A DNA stretch of 64,000 nt, taken from an uncultured Paracoccaceae bacterium. Its GTDB lineage: Bacteria > Pseudomonadota > Alphaproteobacteria > Rhodobacterales > Rhodobacteraceae. The first letter of the stretch is position 1; each line of letters begins with the position of its first letter. The stretch lies in the NCBI GenBank assembly GCA_947502145.1, contig CANMYO010000007.1, positions 1-64,000 on the forward strand, read 5' to 3'. Positions 1-8,562 of the stretch are shown piece by piece. The translations under genes and the position numbers were made by a program. The notes beneath the pieces were generated by a model. It was given only the letters and a program-made list of their open reading frames with translations. It was not told the origin of the DNA and made no database searches.

Positions 1-1245
1 GCCGTCCCAGTATTTGGCGATGTATTTCAGGGCCTCTCCAGTGGGTGATTTGGCCGAGACACGGGCGCGGTTTCGGGCGAGCCAGAGTTCGAAGGCGTCA
101 ACGATGGGTTTTGAGCGCTCTTGCCGTTTCGCGCGGCGTTGCTCGGCTGATTGGCCGCGCAGGTCCTTTTCGATGCGATAGAGCGTTTGGATTTGAGCCA
201 AGCCTTCCTGCGCAATCGGAGCCGCGCCGGATTGGGTGACATCATGCAGTTTGCGACGGGCATGGGCCCAGCAATATGCCAGTGTCACATCTTGCGCCGG
301 TCGTTTGAGCAGACGGTTATAGCCAGCATAGCCGTCCACCTGCAGGGTGCCGCTGAAGCCTTTCAAGATATTGTCTGCATGCTGGCCGGATCGTCCCGGC
401 GCATAGGTGAAGGCAACGCCCGGTGGGTCATCGCCGCCCCAAGGCCTGTCATCGCGGGCCAGGGCCCAGAAGTACCCGGTTTTGGTGCGTTTGCGCCCCG
501 GCGCGAGAACCGGCGCGGGCGTTTCATCCATGAAGAGTTTGGTGGAGCCTTTCAAATCGGCCATCAGCGCCTCATAGACCGGGGTCAACTCGAACGCCGA
601 TTTGCCCACCCATGCGGCTAGGGTCGAGCGATCCAAATCGATCCCCTGACGGCTGTAGATTTGGGCCTGCCGATAAAGCGGCAAGTGATCCGCGTATTTT
701 GATACAATCACATGCGCCAGCGTAGCCTCAGTTGGCATGCCGCCTGCAATGATGTGGGCGGGTGCCGGAGCTTGGGCGATCCCGCCTTCACAAGACCGGC
801 AGGCATATTTGGGGCGACGCGTGACAATCACCCGGAACTGGGCCGGGATGATGTCCAGCCGTTCACTCACATCTTCGCCAATGACATGACGCTCGGCCCC
901 GCAGGCGCAGGAGAGATCGGGCACAATGACCACTTCAACCCGTTCCAGATGCTTGGGCAGTGACCCGCGATTGGCCTGACGCGGCTTTGGGGGACGCACT
1001 GGGGCAGTCCGTTCGTCAGCGTCGATCTCAGCTTCCACCTGCGCGATGGCGGTCTCGATATCTTCGAGCTCCAGCTCGTACTGGGCCGGGTCAATCTTCT
1101 CGGATTTGGTCCCGAAGAGCGCCTTTTTGAACGAGGCAACCAAGGCCTCAAGCCGTGCATTCTGATCCTGTTGCGCACGGATGATCGCCTTCAGTTCGGC
1201 GATATCATCGGGCAATTCATCAGGCGCGGTCATGCCCGATGCCAT
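1..1245 (-). CDS. tnpC: IS66 transposase TnpC (partial, C-terminus outside window)
   Basis: Read from ATG at 1245 (a second ATG lies at 1233) and open to the window edge, about 415 residues visible. The N-terminus has the IS66 leader helix and coiled coil (DIAELKAIIRAQQDQNARLE), then the LFGTKSEK motif, a zinc-finger-like stretch with CACG and CRSC, and the catalytic core beginning at LFMDETPAPV with a second block VDGYAGYN and the AYCWAHARRK motif. These are hallmarks of the DDE transposase of IS66. No frameshift or stop is seen in the visible part. It follows tnpB after 43 bp. Confidence 0.93.
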   Translation of the reverse strand, partial: MASGMTAPDELPDDIAELKAIIRAQQDQNARLEALVASFKKALFGTKSEKIDPAQYELELEDIETAIAQVEAEIDADERTAPVRPPKPRQANRGSLPKHLERVEVVIVPDLSCACGAERHVIGEDVSERLDIIPAQFRVIVTRRPKYACRSCEGGIAQAPAPAHIIAGGMPTEATLAHVIVSKYADHLPLYRQAQIYSRQGIDLDRSTLAAWVGKSAFELTPVYEALMADLKGSTKLFMDETPAPVLAPGRKRTKTGYFWALARDDRPWGGDDPPGVAFTYAPGRSGQHADNILKGFSGTLQVDGYAGYNRLLKRPAQDVTLAYCWAHARRKLHDVTQSGAAPIAQEGLAQIQTLYRIEKDLRGQSAEQRRAKRQERSKPIVDAFELWLARNRARVSAKSPTGEALKYIAKYWDG

Positions 1246-1288
1246 AACAAAACAAGGCCAGAATGACCCGTGCAAACGCCCCTATGAG

Positions 1289-1642
1289 TCACTCTGCCGC
1301 AGCAGGGGCTGCCACCTCCAAGGGCTGCACCCGCCGCCAATCCAGACCTGCGAACAGCGCCTCAAACTGGGCCGGTTCCAGACGCATCACACCGTTCCTG
1401 ATCGCAGGCCATTTGAAGTTGTTATCCTCAAGCCGCTTATACGCCATAACCAGCCCGCTGCCGTCCCAGTAGATTAACTTCAGGCGATCTGCCCGCTTGG
1501 CGCGGAAGACATAAACCGACCCATCAAACGGCTTCTGGCGCAACTGGCTCTGCACCAATGCAGCCAGCCCGTCATGCCCCTTGCGGAAGTCTACCGGTTC
1601 GCTGGCCACAAAAATCCGGACCTTGTGGGATGGCGTGATCAC
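1289..1642 (-). CDS. tnpB: IS66 accessory protein TnpB (IS66 Orf2)
   Basis: A 117-residue protein of the length and sequence expected of IS66 TnpB: VDFRKGHDGLAALV near the N-terminus, then VYVFRAKRADRLKLIYWDG and the LVMAYKRLE motif. TnpB is required for efficient IS66 transposition, but its biochemical role is not settled. It starts with GTG at 1642, and that GTGA overlaps the tnpA stop, so the two genes are translationally coupled. Complete and apparently intact. Confidence 0.95.
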   Translation of the reverse strand: MITPSHKVRIFVASEPVDFRKGHDGLAALVQSQLRQKPFDGSVYVFRAKRADRLKLIYWDGSGLVMAYKRLEDNNFKWPAIRNGVMRLEPAQFEALFAGLDWRRVQPLEVAAPAAAE

Positions 1643-2031
1643 GTGGCTATCGCCTTTACGATCTCGGCGATCCGTATCGCCGGAGTTGCGGCATCAAGAC
1701 GAACGATGACATCGTCCTTGATCACATCAATCGGGTTGGAGGATGTGGCGGGCAGAGGCTGAGCTACAGGTATAGGTACAGCCGTCTCGATCTCAACCGG
1801 CACAAAGTCCATGCCCTCCAAATTTGGCAGAACCAGCTTGCCCTGTCGCGCCATCCGCCGCCAATCCGACACTGTGCTTGGGATCAACTCGTATCGCTTC
1901 GCTACAGCCTTGACCGTCTCGCCCTCAATCAACGTCTCCGCCACGATCCGCGCCTTCAACTCGGCAGGCCAATCTCGTTTGCCGTCCGTACGGCGCGGCA
2001 CCCTTGCCAGAAACTCGCTTGTAGCTTCCAT
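1639..2031 (-). CDS. tnpA: IS66 TnpA, helix-turn-helix protein
   Basis: About 130 residues. It carries a TnpA helix-turn-helix: KRDWPAELKARIVAETL followed by VKAVAKRYELIPSTVSDWRR, which suggests binding to the IS ends. ATG 2031 is preferred because a purine-rich GTGGGGAG sits just upstream. The reading frame can be extended five codons to a GTG at 2046. It is the first gene of the IS66 operon, and its stop overlaps the tnpB start. Confidence 0.93.
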   Translation of the reverse strand: MEATSEFLARVPRRTDGKRDWPAELKARIVAETLIEGETVKAVAKRYELIPSTVSDWRRMARQGKLVLPNLEGMDFVPVEIETAVPIPVAQPLPATSSNPIDVIKDDVIVRLDAATPAIRIAEIVKAIAT

Positions 2032-2087
2032 CGAGAAACTCCCCACAAATCAAAGAAGCCTCTCAATCGCAGATCAGGCGCTATGCC

Positions 2088-2123
2088 GTAAGTGTGGGGG
2101 CGGCGTACCGCTTACCAGTTACC
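2088..2123 (-). repeat. IS66 terminal repeat and predicted target duplication
   Basis: Positions 2088-2115 start with gtaag and end with cttac, with GTAAGCGG at the outer (2115) end, matching the GTAA-type inverted repeat of IS66. The next 8 bp (2116-2123, cagttacc) are the predicted target-site duplication. The reading frame of the interrupted gene resumes immediately after this point. Confidence 0.7.
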
Positions 2124-2599
2124 CCGAGATGCTCGAACTGTTCTCAAGTCCAGACGCGGCCATCAATCTCGGAGACGACGACGAGCTGGCGACAATAGCT
2201 GTTTCAGACGACATGCTCAGCCTATCGGCAATCCTTCTTGAGAAGGACTACTACGAAGCGCTTGTCGCCTCTCGCCGCACCCTCGATGGCATCCATGTTC
2301 TTGATGAAACGCTGTTGATCCCCTTCAAGGCACGGGCCTTCGTCGACCTAACCCGTAGGCGCGAGGAAGGCCAGAAGGTTAAGGGCTCTGACATCAAAAA
2401 ACACCGTAATGATGTCTTTCGTCTCTTGCAGCTGCTTACGCCAACATCAACCATTGAGGTCTCAGAACCACTGAAGAACGACCTTCGAGCTTACACTGCA
2501 CATCTGGACAGCGATGAGAGCTTTAGACCCAAAGACTTTGATGTGCCTTTTGAACGTGACGAAGGCTACGAGCTTCTCTCTAAAATTTACCGTCTCTAA
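2116..2599 (+). pseudogene. 3' part of a nucleotidyltransferase-like protein cut by IS66
   Basis: The frame is open through the IS66 end, but the residues before 2116 are only antisense IS66 sequence, so this is a truncated gene. The surviving ~160 residues contain ILLEKDYYEAL, a stretch around LIPFKARAFVDL and then DIKKHRNDVFRLLQLL. This resembles the C-terminal part of small bacterial nucleotidyltransferases of the AbiEii/AbiGii toxin type. That assignment is from memory of the motif pattern and is moderate. The 5' part should lie beyond the left window edge, on the other side of IS66. If it is AbiE-like, an abortive-infection or toxin-antitoxin gene was inactivated here. Confidence 0.55.
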
Positions 2600-2752
2600 G
2601 TAACGCAAATGCAGGAAACTCCAAATCAAGTGAATTTTGGCGCCAGGTAATCGCCAGATCCACGTTTGGAGCCTTCGCCGCTGTCAATTTGGAAAACTGA
2701 CAGAAAGTCAGAAATCGCGAAAAGCCGGCAGGAATCGTATCGCGACCAATAT

Positions 2753-5044
2753 CTAGATCTTATTTCTTACTGTGATTGCCTTGCGAACAAGGTCGAAGAG
2801 TTGTCCAAATCGATCATCGTCGTAAGGCATCACCTTAAGCATCTTAAAGTCTCGGTATAGCCTCTCCAACTCGATCAATTCGCCTTCATAACGCCTTTTG
2901 TCCGCATCTGTTGCGGGAAAGTATGTAGCTTTCCCAAAAAGAAAGTAAGCTCGTCCAAGATAAGATCGACATCCACCCTCAAAGTCCGCACTCGAGGTGA
3001 TGTAGTCGGCATAGACAGACGTAACCTTGTTGACTTTTTCGGTCATCTCGCTGTCTTTGACGTTTCTGTTTTTGAGAACCGCTGCGCCGATGAATAGATT
3101 GGTCAACAGGCTTTCAGTAACTTGATGACGGAGCCAGTCATCGGGTATTGTGTGAGCTTGTATCAATGCTGCGGCGATCTTGTCGCTGATCTCAAGAATG
3201 CGTTTCTTCAGGTTAGTCTTGTTGGGTTTCTCATCAACCTGGGTCATTAAGAAAACCTCAGCAAGTTCGATTGCTGCTTCTTCGCTGCGAAACCTAACCC
3301 TCAACCACTCTCGCGACGCCCGGTTTGTCTCCTCGTCAAGGCAAGCTTCGGAGTGATGAAGTGACGTCTTTGCCCCAGTCAACTGGGCAGGTGTTTTGGC
3401 CTGCAGTCGCTGCGCAATCGACTTGACGTAATAGGCTTCACGGCCACTGAGGTCCTCTGCGGTCGCTGTATCATTTGATCGGCGCAAAAGGGCCTGATCA
3501 GCGATCAACTCGGCGGTTTGCCATTTACCCAAGCTTGCAAATAGTGATGCAAAGCTCAGACAATAAGAGTATCCCCCGTCATCTTGGCCTTCCAAAGCTC
3601 GAATGTCGTCAAGTGATACTTTCTCTTTGGGATCACCGGCAATCCGTTTGATGGTACTATAGGCATTATGAAATCGACCGAAGTAAATGGCAGGAACATT
3701 GCGGGGCCGAATGGGAAGTTTGGTCTGATCAAACACAAAGTAACTAGTACTCAGGACTTGCTCAAAGAACTCGGACCACGACGAATGTACCTCAGCCACT
3801 TTCTTTCGAGCGACATCTCGCATTGCTGTTAGAACTTCTGTTTGGTCGCCCGCTTCTGAGATTCTGTGGATCATTTGTTTGTACTTGTTGCTTGAAGCTG
3901 CATGCGCCTCTTCAAGCTTCGCGACGTGTTCTCGCCAGCCTGACTTGATTTTGGAAGCGAGTGCATCGAAGTCTTTTTCGTCACCTTTGGTCTTCGAACC
4001 GTCGGTTTCCAATTCCTCCAACGCTGGCATCATCTCAGATAGCAATGTAATCCAATCATCGAGCAGCGTAACCGTCTTTGAGACGTTTAGCTCGTCGCCC
4101 TGAGGTTCCTCGTCAGGAGCCAACACAGATTGAGCGGCAAGAAACGCCTTTGGGTGGCGGACGAATTCGTCGCGGAAGGTCTTACCTGGCGCGATTTCGA
4201 CACACTTGCATGTCGAAATGAGAGCGGAGTCCGCTGTGATCAGAACGACCTTGTGGTCGGTCCCCGCCAAACGTTCGTTAATGAGCTGGATTCTTGCGAG
4301 TGCCGACACGTCACAGCGCAACGCGTATTGGTTTTTACTCACACCCTGCGCTTCGAACACTTTACCCCAGTCAACCCTGTACTGCGTTTCTGTGATCTGA
4401 TCCCGAAGAGTTCGGGGCACAGAGAATTTGCCGTAGAGCTCCGGTTCCTCAGAGAACAGGCTGTTGAAATAGGGAGCGTTTGAAAAAGCCAACCCAAGAC
4501 GCTGAACGCGTCCTGTCTCTACGATCTCAGCAAATCTGCGATAGTCCTGCCCGGGCCCACTATCGTGTGCCAGCAAATTCGCGAGCTTCGGAAGAGCCTT
4601 CTCGAGCAGCTCAGCAGGTTCGCTAGCTCTCGAAAGCGCAACGGCAAAATCTTCGCCGATGTCGTTGAGTTCTTCCTCCAGTTCAATCTGCTCGTGCACA
4701 CCACGCAACAGCATCGTTTCGAACGCCCACCTAGCTTCAGCATCGTGGCCATGAGAAATGAGAAACGGCCGCTCAAAACTACACAATCGTTCGAACAGGA
4801 AACGCCTCAGACTCAGGGCAAGTGTTCGCTCATCCTCGAGCCGATCATCATAAAAGACGTGTCCCAAGTCGGCGCGCCGGTGGGGTGAAACACCAAAGAA
4901 AAGGATGTTTGTATCCACTGCATAGTGAATGACAGCACCGTCGTTCTGGGATTGAAGATCGTGCTGACACAACCTAACTTCCTCAGCCAGTGCTCCAATG
5001 TTCTGGCTGTAGCGGAGCAACCGGTTTCTATAGTCTTTCGTCAT
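2753..5044 (-). CDS. PIN-like nuclease domain protein with long helical C-terminus
   Basis: 763 residues from ATG 5044, chosen over TTG 5056 because that ATG overlaps the stop of the upstream gene (TAATG). The N-terminal ~280 residues look like an enlarged PIN domain: VDTNILFF with Asp44, an internal acidic position near ALRCDVSAL (Asp245), and VVLITADSAL with Asp272, the order of PIN metal-binding acids. Residues ~370-763 are alpha-helical and rich in paired helices (for example SLFASLGKWQTAELIADQALL), suggesting TPR-like repeats; there is no signal peptide. PIN domains usually cut RNA, so ribonuclease activity is the likely role, inferred only. It is the last gene of a coupled three-gene operon with a degenerate trypsin-fold protein and an FAD protein. 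The family is not recognised. Confidence 0.75.
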   Translation of the reverse strand: MTKDYRNRLLRYSQNIGALAEEVRLCQHDLQSQNDGAVIHYAVDTNILFFGVSPHRRADLGHVFYDDRLEDERTLALSLRRFLFERLCSFERPFLISHGHDAEARWAFETMLLRGVHEQIELEEELNDIGEDFAVALSRASEPAELLEKALPKLANLLAHDSGPGQDYRRFAEIVETGRVQRLGLAFSNAPYFNSLFSEEPELYGKFSVPRTLRDQITETQYRVDWGKVFEAQGVSKNQYALRCDVSALARIQLINERLAGTDHKVVLITADSALISTCKCVEIAPGKTFRDEFVRHPKAFLAAQSVLAPDEEPQGDELNVSKTVTLLDDWITLLSEMMPALEELETDGSKTKGDEKDFDALASKIKSGWREHVAKLEEAHAASSNKYKQMIHRISEAGDQTEVLTAMRDVARKKVAEVHSSWSEFFEQVLSTSYFVFDQTKLPIRPRNVPAIYFGRFHNAYSTIKRIAGDPKEKVSLDDIRALEGQDDGGYSYCLSFASLFASLGKWQTAELIADQALLRRSNDTATAEDLSGREAYYVKSIAQRLQAKTPAQLTGAKTSLHHSEACLDEETNRASREWLRVRFRSEEAAIELAEVFLMTQVDEKPNKTNLKKRILEISDKIAAALIQAHTIPDDWLRHQVTESLLTNLFIGAAVLKNRNVKDSEMTEKVNKVTSVYADYITSSADFEGGCRSYLGRAYFLFGKATYFPATDADKRRYEGELIELERLYRDFKMLKVMPYDDDRFGQLFDLVRKAITVRNKI

Positions 5045-6216
5045 TACTTGACCCAACGGGCGGCGCGTGCGGTTGCGATCTTGTTCTCTCCAAGCAATCG
5101 AGAAGCCTGATCCGTAAGGCTCAATTCCGCAAACGCCTCAAGTGTTAACGGGCTGCCGCTCTCATATTGTGCGACGGGTGAAACAACCGGCAAATCTCCA
5201 ATATTGGGCATAGGGCAAATTTCTTCGGTGGTACCAGGTACAATGAAGCATTCCTTGTTTTCGGCGATATTGAGCAGATGCATCCGTTCGAACGTCGCGC
5301 GCCACAACCAGTTTTCATTGGCGTGGCGACCAGGCGCATCATTCTCAAAGTGCAATCGAACCAAACCATCGACATAAATTGGAGCGCCAACAATCTGAAA
5401 AATCGAAACTGCAATTCGGTTCTGACAGGTTTCCATTTCGCCAAGGCCAATGCGGCGCAACCTGGAAAACTCGGAGTTACTTTGTCCAGCGAGGCCCCTT
5501 ATGATTTCCCACCATGGGCGTCTAGATTTGCGAATCCTGTCGACCAAGACTTCTTCAAACGGTTTTTGATTTGCCGTTTTGTTGTGAGACGCAATCTGGT
5601 CAAGCGATGCAATACTAAAGTCCTCAGCGGCAAATAGATCTTGTAACGGAGCAACGAGTGTGCGGCCATTTCTGAATCCAATAAGCACACCTAGGAGTTT
5701 GTTGCTTGTTGTGTAGATGAGCGCACCAGCATCTCCTGCTGCTCCAAATCCAACGTCTGAAGTCGCTTGCACTTCAACGAGGCGACTCCTTAGGTTCAGA
5801 GATGTCTGATCGGGATAATTAAGATCCAATGACGTATTTATTCTTCTGACATAACCGGTGCGAATTGTGTCGTCACTTGCTCGAAACCAGACGTCTTGAG
5901 CGAACACGCTGTCTGTCGTGGCAATTTCAAAAGCTGAATGGTTCTCAGCCAACACTTGCGTCTTCTTGTCGATCGCAAACCAACCCATCGCCCGAGCGCC
6001 CTGCCACACTTCGTGGTTGGAGTGCCAACGCGCAGCCTGCGTTCCAATCTGTCTTGCCGATTCCTTGCCGCCAACAAAAACACCAGCTTCAGCATTCTGA
6101 AGGAAGTCTCGGGATGTTAAGCCAAACAGTTCCCCGTGAGTATTGGATAGAATCAGAGATACCGTTGCCTCCGAGCCGCTTTCAAGAGCGATTAAGCTGC
6201 CAGGACCCAACATCAA
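5044..6216 (-). CDS. Trypsin-fold protein lacking catalytic His and Ser (pseudoprotease)
   Basis: 390 residues. Residues ~15-195 have the layout of a chymotrypsin/trypsin fold. The strand and loop that normally ends LTAAHC reads FGLTSRDF (33-38), with Asp37 where the catalytic His belongs. The GDSGG loop reads GDAGA (161-165), with Ala163 in place of the nucleophilic Ser; the strand after it (LLGVLIGFRNGRTLVAP) is typical of the fold. The protein is therefore predicted to be proteolytically dead. Residues ~200-390 form an extra domain I do not recognise. There is no signal peptide, so it is cytoplasmic. The start ATGA overlaps the upstream stop, and its own TAATG overlaps the PIN gene. It may act as a scaffold or sensor; that is inference. 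Confidence 0.7.
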   Translation of the reverse strand: MMLGPGSLIALESGSEATVSLILSNTHGELFGLTSRDFLQNAEAGVFVGGKESARQIGTQAARWHSNHEVWQGARAMGWFAIDKKTQVLAENHSAFEIATTDSVFAQDVWFRASDDTIRTGYVRRINTSLDLNYPDQTSLNLRSRLVEVQATSDVGFGAAGDAGALIYTTSNKLLGVLIGFRNGRTLVAPLQDLFAAEDFSIASLDQIASHNKTANQKPFEEVLVDRIRKSRRPWWEIIRGLAGQSNSEFSRLRRIGLGEMETCQNRIAVSIFQIVGAPIYVDGLVRLHFENDAPGRHANENWLWRATFERMHLLNIAENKECFIVPGTTEEICPMPNIGDLPVVSPVAQYESGSPLTLEAFAELSLTDQASRLLGENKIATARAARWVK

Positions 6217-7913
6217 GTCACACCCGGCGTCTTCACGGCAGGCGTGTATGCGTCTTGGTCGTTCCGTCTTTGTGCAATGAGGGGTACGCCAAATAATTCG
6301 CGATCAAAACCGCCTGTCTTCCTTGCAGACTTTAGGTAGGCGTCATTAGTTTCGACCACGAATGTTCCACTCCCGCTATCGTTGTCCCAATCAGGCTCAA
6401 CAGCAGTGCCGAGGACCTTTTTCGCGAATGACTCCGCTTTTGCCAGCCTAGCCTTAATAAACTCAAAATCGTCGGGCTGATCCCGCACAACATCAGGCAA
6501 GGCCGATGAAAACGCCGCCGGTGGTAGTTTCACATCAATCACGTTCTGTAACGTATGTGTCTTTCTCGCTGCCTCAACGTCAAAGCTGTCAAAAAGCTCA
6601 CGAATGGGCGCTTTTGTGCCGTGCCTCACAACCTTTCTATCTGCCGTGATCTTGCGACGCCGATTGTCCGGGCGGCGGATATAGGGCTGGCCCCGAAAGT
6701 TCTCAACCCTCCCCTGCACATAGATTTCGGGACGCACACTCAACGCATGCGCAACAAGGAGTTTGTTAATTGGCGCAGAGTTTGGAGAAAACGGCGTTTC
6801 TAGATTGCCGATGAGCGTGACGCGCTCTGGTTTGTAAAGTGCTGCGTCAAGGATATTGCGGCATCTTGAAGGAAGCGCAGCAACGATCTCTTGATAACCC
6901 TCGGAAAGCTCGCGGGCGATGGCGTTCTGTTTGGGTGTACCAAAATGCAAATCCGGATTGCCGATATCTGGATCGTGCGCTTTGTTTTTGGACTCGATGC
7001 GGCGCTCCAAATTGCGGATGTTTTCCTCCGTGGGAGACAGCTTGTACTCGTCGAAACCGGAGACGTCGCTTGGAGGTTTTCGGTAGGTGTAGTGACGAAG
7101 GGATGCAATCACCTCGATCAGAAGCTTGCCACCCTCGACCTTGCGGTACATGAAACGGCCGCAGTCGATGAGCCCGCCGTCCCCAGTCCCGCTCACGACG
7201 AATTTCACATCCTCCTCTTTCTCGCGGAAAGTCCCAATTGCATCCGGAACCCAGTATGTGGACTCGTCACTCAGATCTAGATCGACTTCATCGCCAAAAC
7301 CAAGCGCTACAAAAACAGCATCGAATTTGGCGTCTTTCAACTCAACAGTGTTATCTTCGAGCGTTTGCTCATAGTGCACGATGACGCCGTCGTTGTTAAT
7401 GCTGCAAATTTCAACCTTCTTGATCGCGCATCGTGTTTTGGGCTTTGGCAATTCCGGCGCGAATTGAGTCTCCCATTCTTCGTACAGCGCATCCGTCACA
7501 CGTTTCGCCGTGTCGACATACCAATTCAAAAAGGGGTTGCTAGTACTGGAAGCAAACCGTTCCGTCATCGGCCATGAATTGTAGCACGGATGAAGGAGGC
7601 GATGCAGCGCTTGAAGCTGCAGCTTCAGGACGCGATCGCGTGTTTCAAAGACCTCTGCCATCAAACCCATACCAGCCAACGCCACGCACGCGGTGGTTCC
7701 GGCCAAACCGCCTCCCAAAACAGCAACTCTCGAACCGGGTCGGATAACCTCGCTGAGATGAGCAGCGTAAGAAATGTTCAATGCGCGCCTCTGCTGGAAT
7801 GCAAACCCGACCTTGTTACCATAGGGACCAATGCAAAATCCAAAGTCGCCTAATTCACTTAATTGCGCGGGCTCCAAAACAAGGGACCGCGCATCCCCTA
7901 CTGAAAATTCCAA
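6213..7913 (-). CDS. FAD/NAD(P)-binding Rossmann protein of unknown function
   Basis: 566 residues from a TTG at 7913, the only near start after an in-frame stop; a purine-rich ACAGGGACAG precedes it. The core has a dinucleotide-binding motif VAVLGGGLAGTTA (63-75) ending in an acidic residue after the second strand (EVFE), an ATG-like motif VALGFG (202-207), and a second glycine-rich loop VVSGTGDGG (239-247), as in FAD-dependent oxidoreductases. The C-terminal ~200 residues match nothing I recognise. As first gene of the operon it overlaps the pseudoprotease gene by 4 nt. It could be a flavoenzyme or a nucleotide-sensing subunit; no substrate can be inferred. The absence of metabolic neighbours argues against ordinary metabolism. 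Confidence 0.72.
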   Translation of the reverse strand: MEFSVGDARSLVLEPAQLSELGDFGFCIGPYGNKVGFAFQQRRALNISYAAHLSEVIRPGSRVAVLGGGLAGTTACVALAGMGLMAEVFETRDRVLKLQLQALHRLLHPCYNSWPMTERFASSTSNPFLNWYVDTAKRVTDALYEEWETQFAPELPKPKTRCAIKKVEICSINNDGVIVHYEQTLEDNTVELKDAKFDAVFVALGFGDEVDLDLSDESTYWVPDAIGTFREKEEDVKFVVSGTGDGGLIDCGRFMYRKVEGGKLLIEVIASLRHYTYRKPPSDVSGFDEYKLSPTEENIRNLERRIESKNKAHDPDIGNPDLHFGTPKQNAIARELSEGYQEIVAALPSRCRNILDAALYKPERVTLIGNLETPFSPNSAPINKLLVAHALSVRPEIYVQGRVENFRGQPYIRRPDNRRRKITADRKVVRHGTKAPIRELFDSFDVEAARKTHTLQNVIDVKLPPAAFSSALPDVVRDQPDDFEFIKARLAKAESFAKKVLGTAVEPDWDNDSGSGTFVVETNDAYLKSARKTGGFDRELFGVPLIAQRRNDQDAYTPAVKTPGVT

Positions 7914-8562
7914 ATCTGTCCCTGTCGTTTAGTTTTGAGGACACTAATCCTATTTGACTGCCGAAGCTATAGTTTCGTCCGAGAGCTTTGGGTGAGTATG
8001 GCAAGCCGGATACAACCATCAATAAAAAACATGCAGGTTAACCCTCCTTTGCGAGGAAAAATGGCATGTTCACAAGTTATCAACAGAGTTATGCACATTT
8101 GGAGACAATTGTAGGTATCAAATAAGCCATATGGCTGTCGAACGTCCCATAGCTGTGACAGTGCAAATGGATGTTTTTGATCTTGGATTCGTGTGAATTT
8201 CGCCAATTGAACAGATCGTAGACGGTGTATTCAAACATAAAGACACCGAGAGCGCGACAACGCAGTGTGGTCCAAAAACTCGCTGAGAAGATACTCTTGG
8301 CCGAAGTACTTCTCGCTTGGTTGGCCTCCGTTGTCGGCTATGTTGACGGCATGCCTCTGCTTTTAGTGATCAACCGAGCGCCTCTAAGCTGAGACCCTGG
8401 ACTTATTGTTCAGCGCCAAGTCGTTTTCGAGGCTGAGCTTCTTTCCCTGCTAAAGTGAAAGTGTCCTTCCTGTTTTTGGACTGACAGAATTGTCCTTTCG
8501 GGGGTGTTTCTGAAAAGTCCGGGCCGGTTTCCGGCCTGTCAGTCCTGACGAAAGACCTTCCC
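7914..8562. other. Intergenic stretch between the FAD-protein operon and the plasmid backbone
   Basis: About 650 bp, richer in A+T than its flanks, without a convincing gene. A 79-codon minus-strand frame at 7967-8206 has no recognisable protein features and I do not support it. The minus-strand promoter of the three-gene operon should lie within the first ~150 bp, but I see no strong -35/-10 pair. Confidence 0.5.

Larger units (their letters stand above)
1..2115 (-). mobile_element. IS66-family insertion sequence, left part cut by window edge
   Basis: Three genes in the canonical IS66 order tnpA-tnpB-tnpC are read on the minus strand. One terminus is visible: the minus strand begins GTAAGCGGTACGCCGCC at position 2115, the GTAA-type end expected of IS66 elements. 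The element interrupts a nucleotidyltransferase-like gene, whose 3' part continues from 2116. The other end of the element lies before position 1. IS66 elements normally make 8-bp target duplications, so 2116-2123 (cagttacc) is the predicted duplication; this cannot be confirmed without the left flank. All three visible transposition genes are intact, so the copy may be functional. Confidence 0.9.

Noticed and set aside
867-1178. Minus-strand frame of 103 residues within tnpC
   Set aside because: Wrong frame; the IS66 TnpC frame with all its motifs runs through the same bases to the window edge.
1811-2115. Apparent N-terminal 100 residues of the nucleotidyltransferase-like frame
   Set aside because: This part is antisense to IS66 tnpA and the IS end; the real gene remnant begins after the IS boundary at 2116.
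7967-8206. 79-residue minus-strand frame upstream of the FAD-protein gene
   Set aside because: No ribosome site, Cys/Leu-rich low-plausibility composition, AT-rich intergenic DNA; probably the promoter region.
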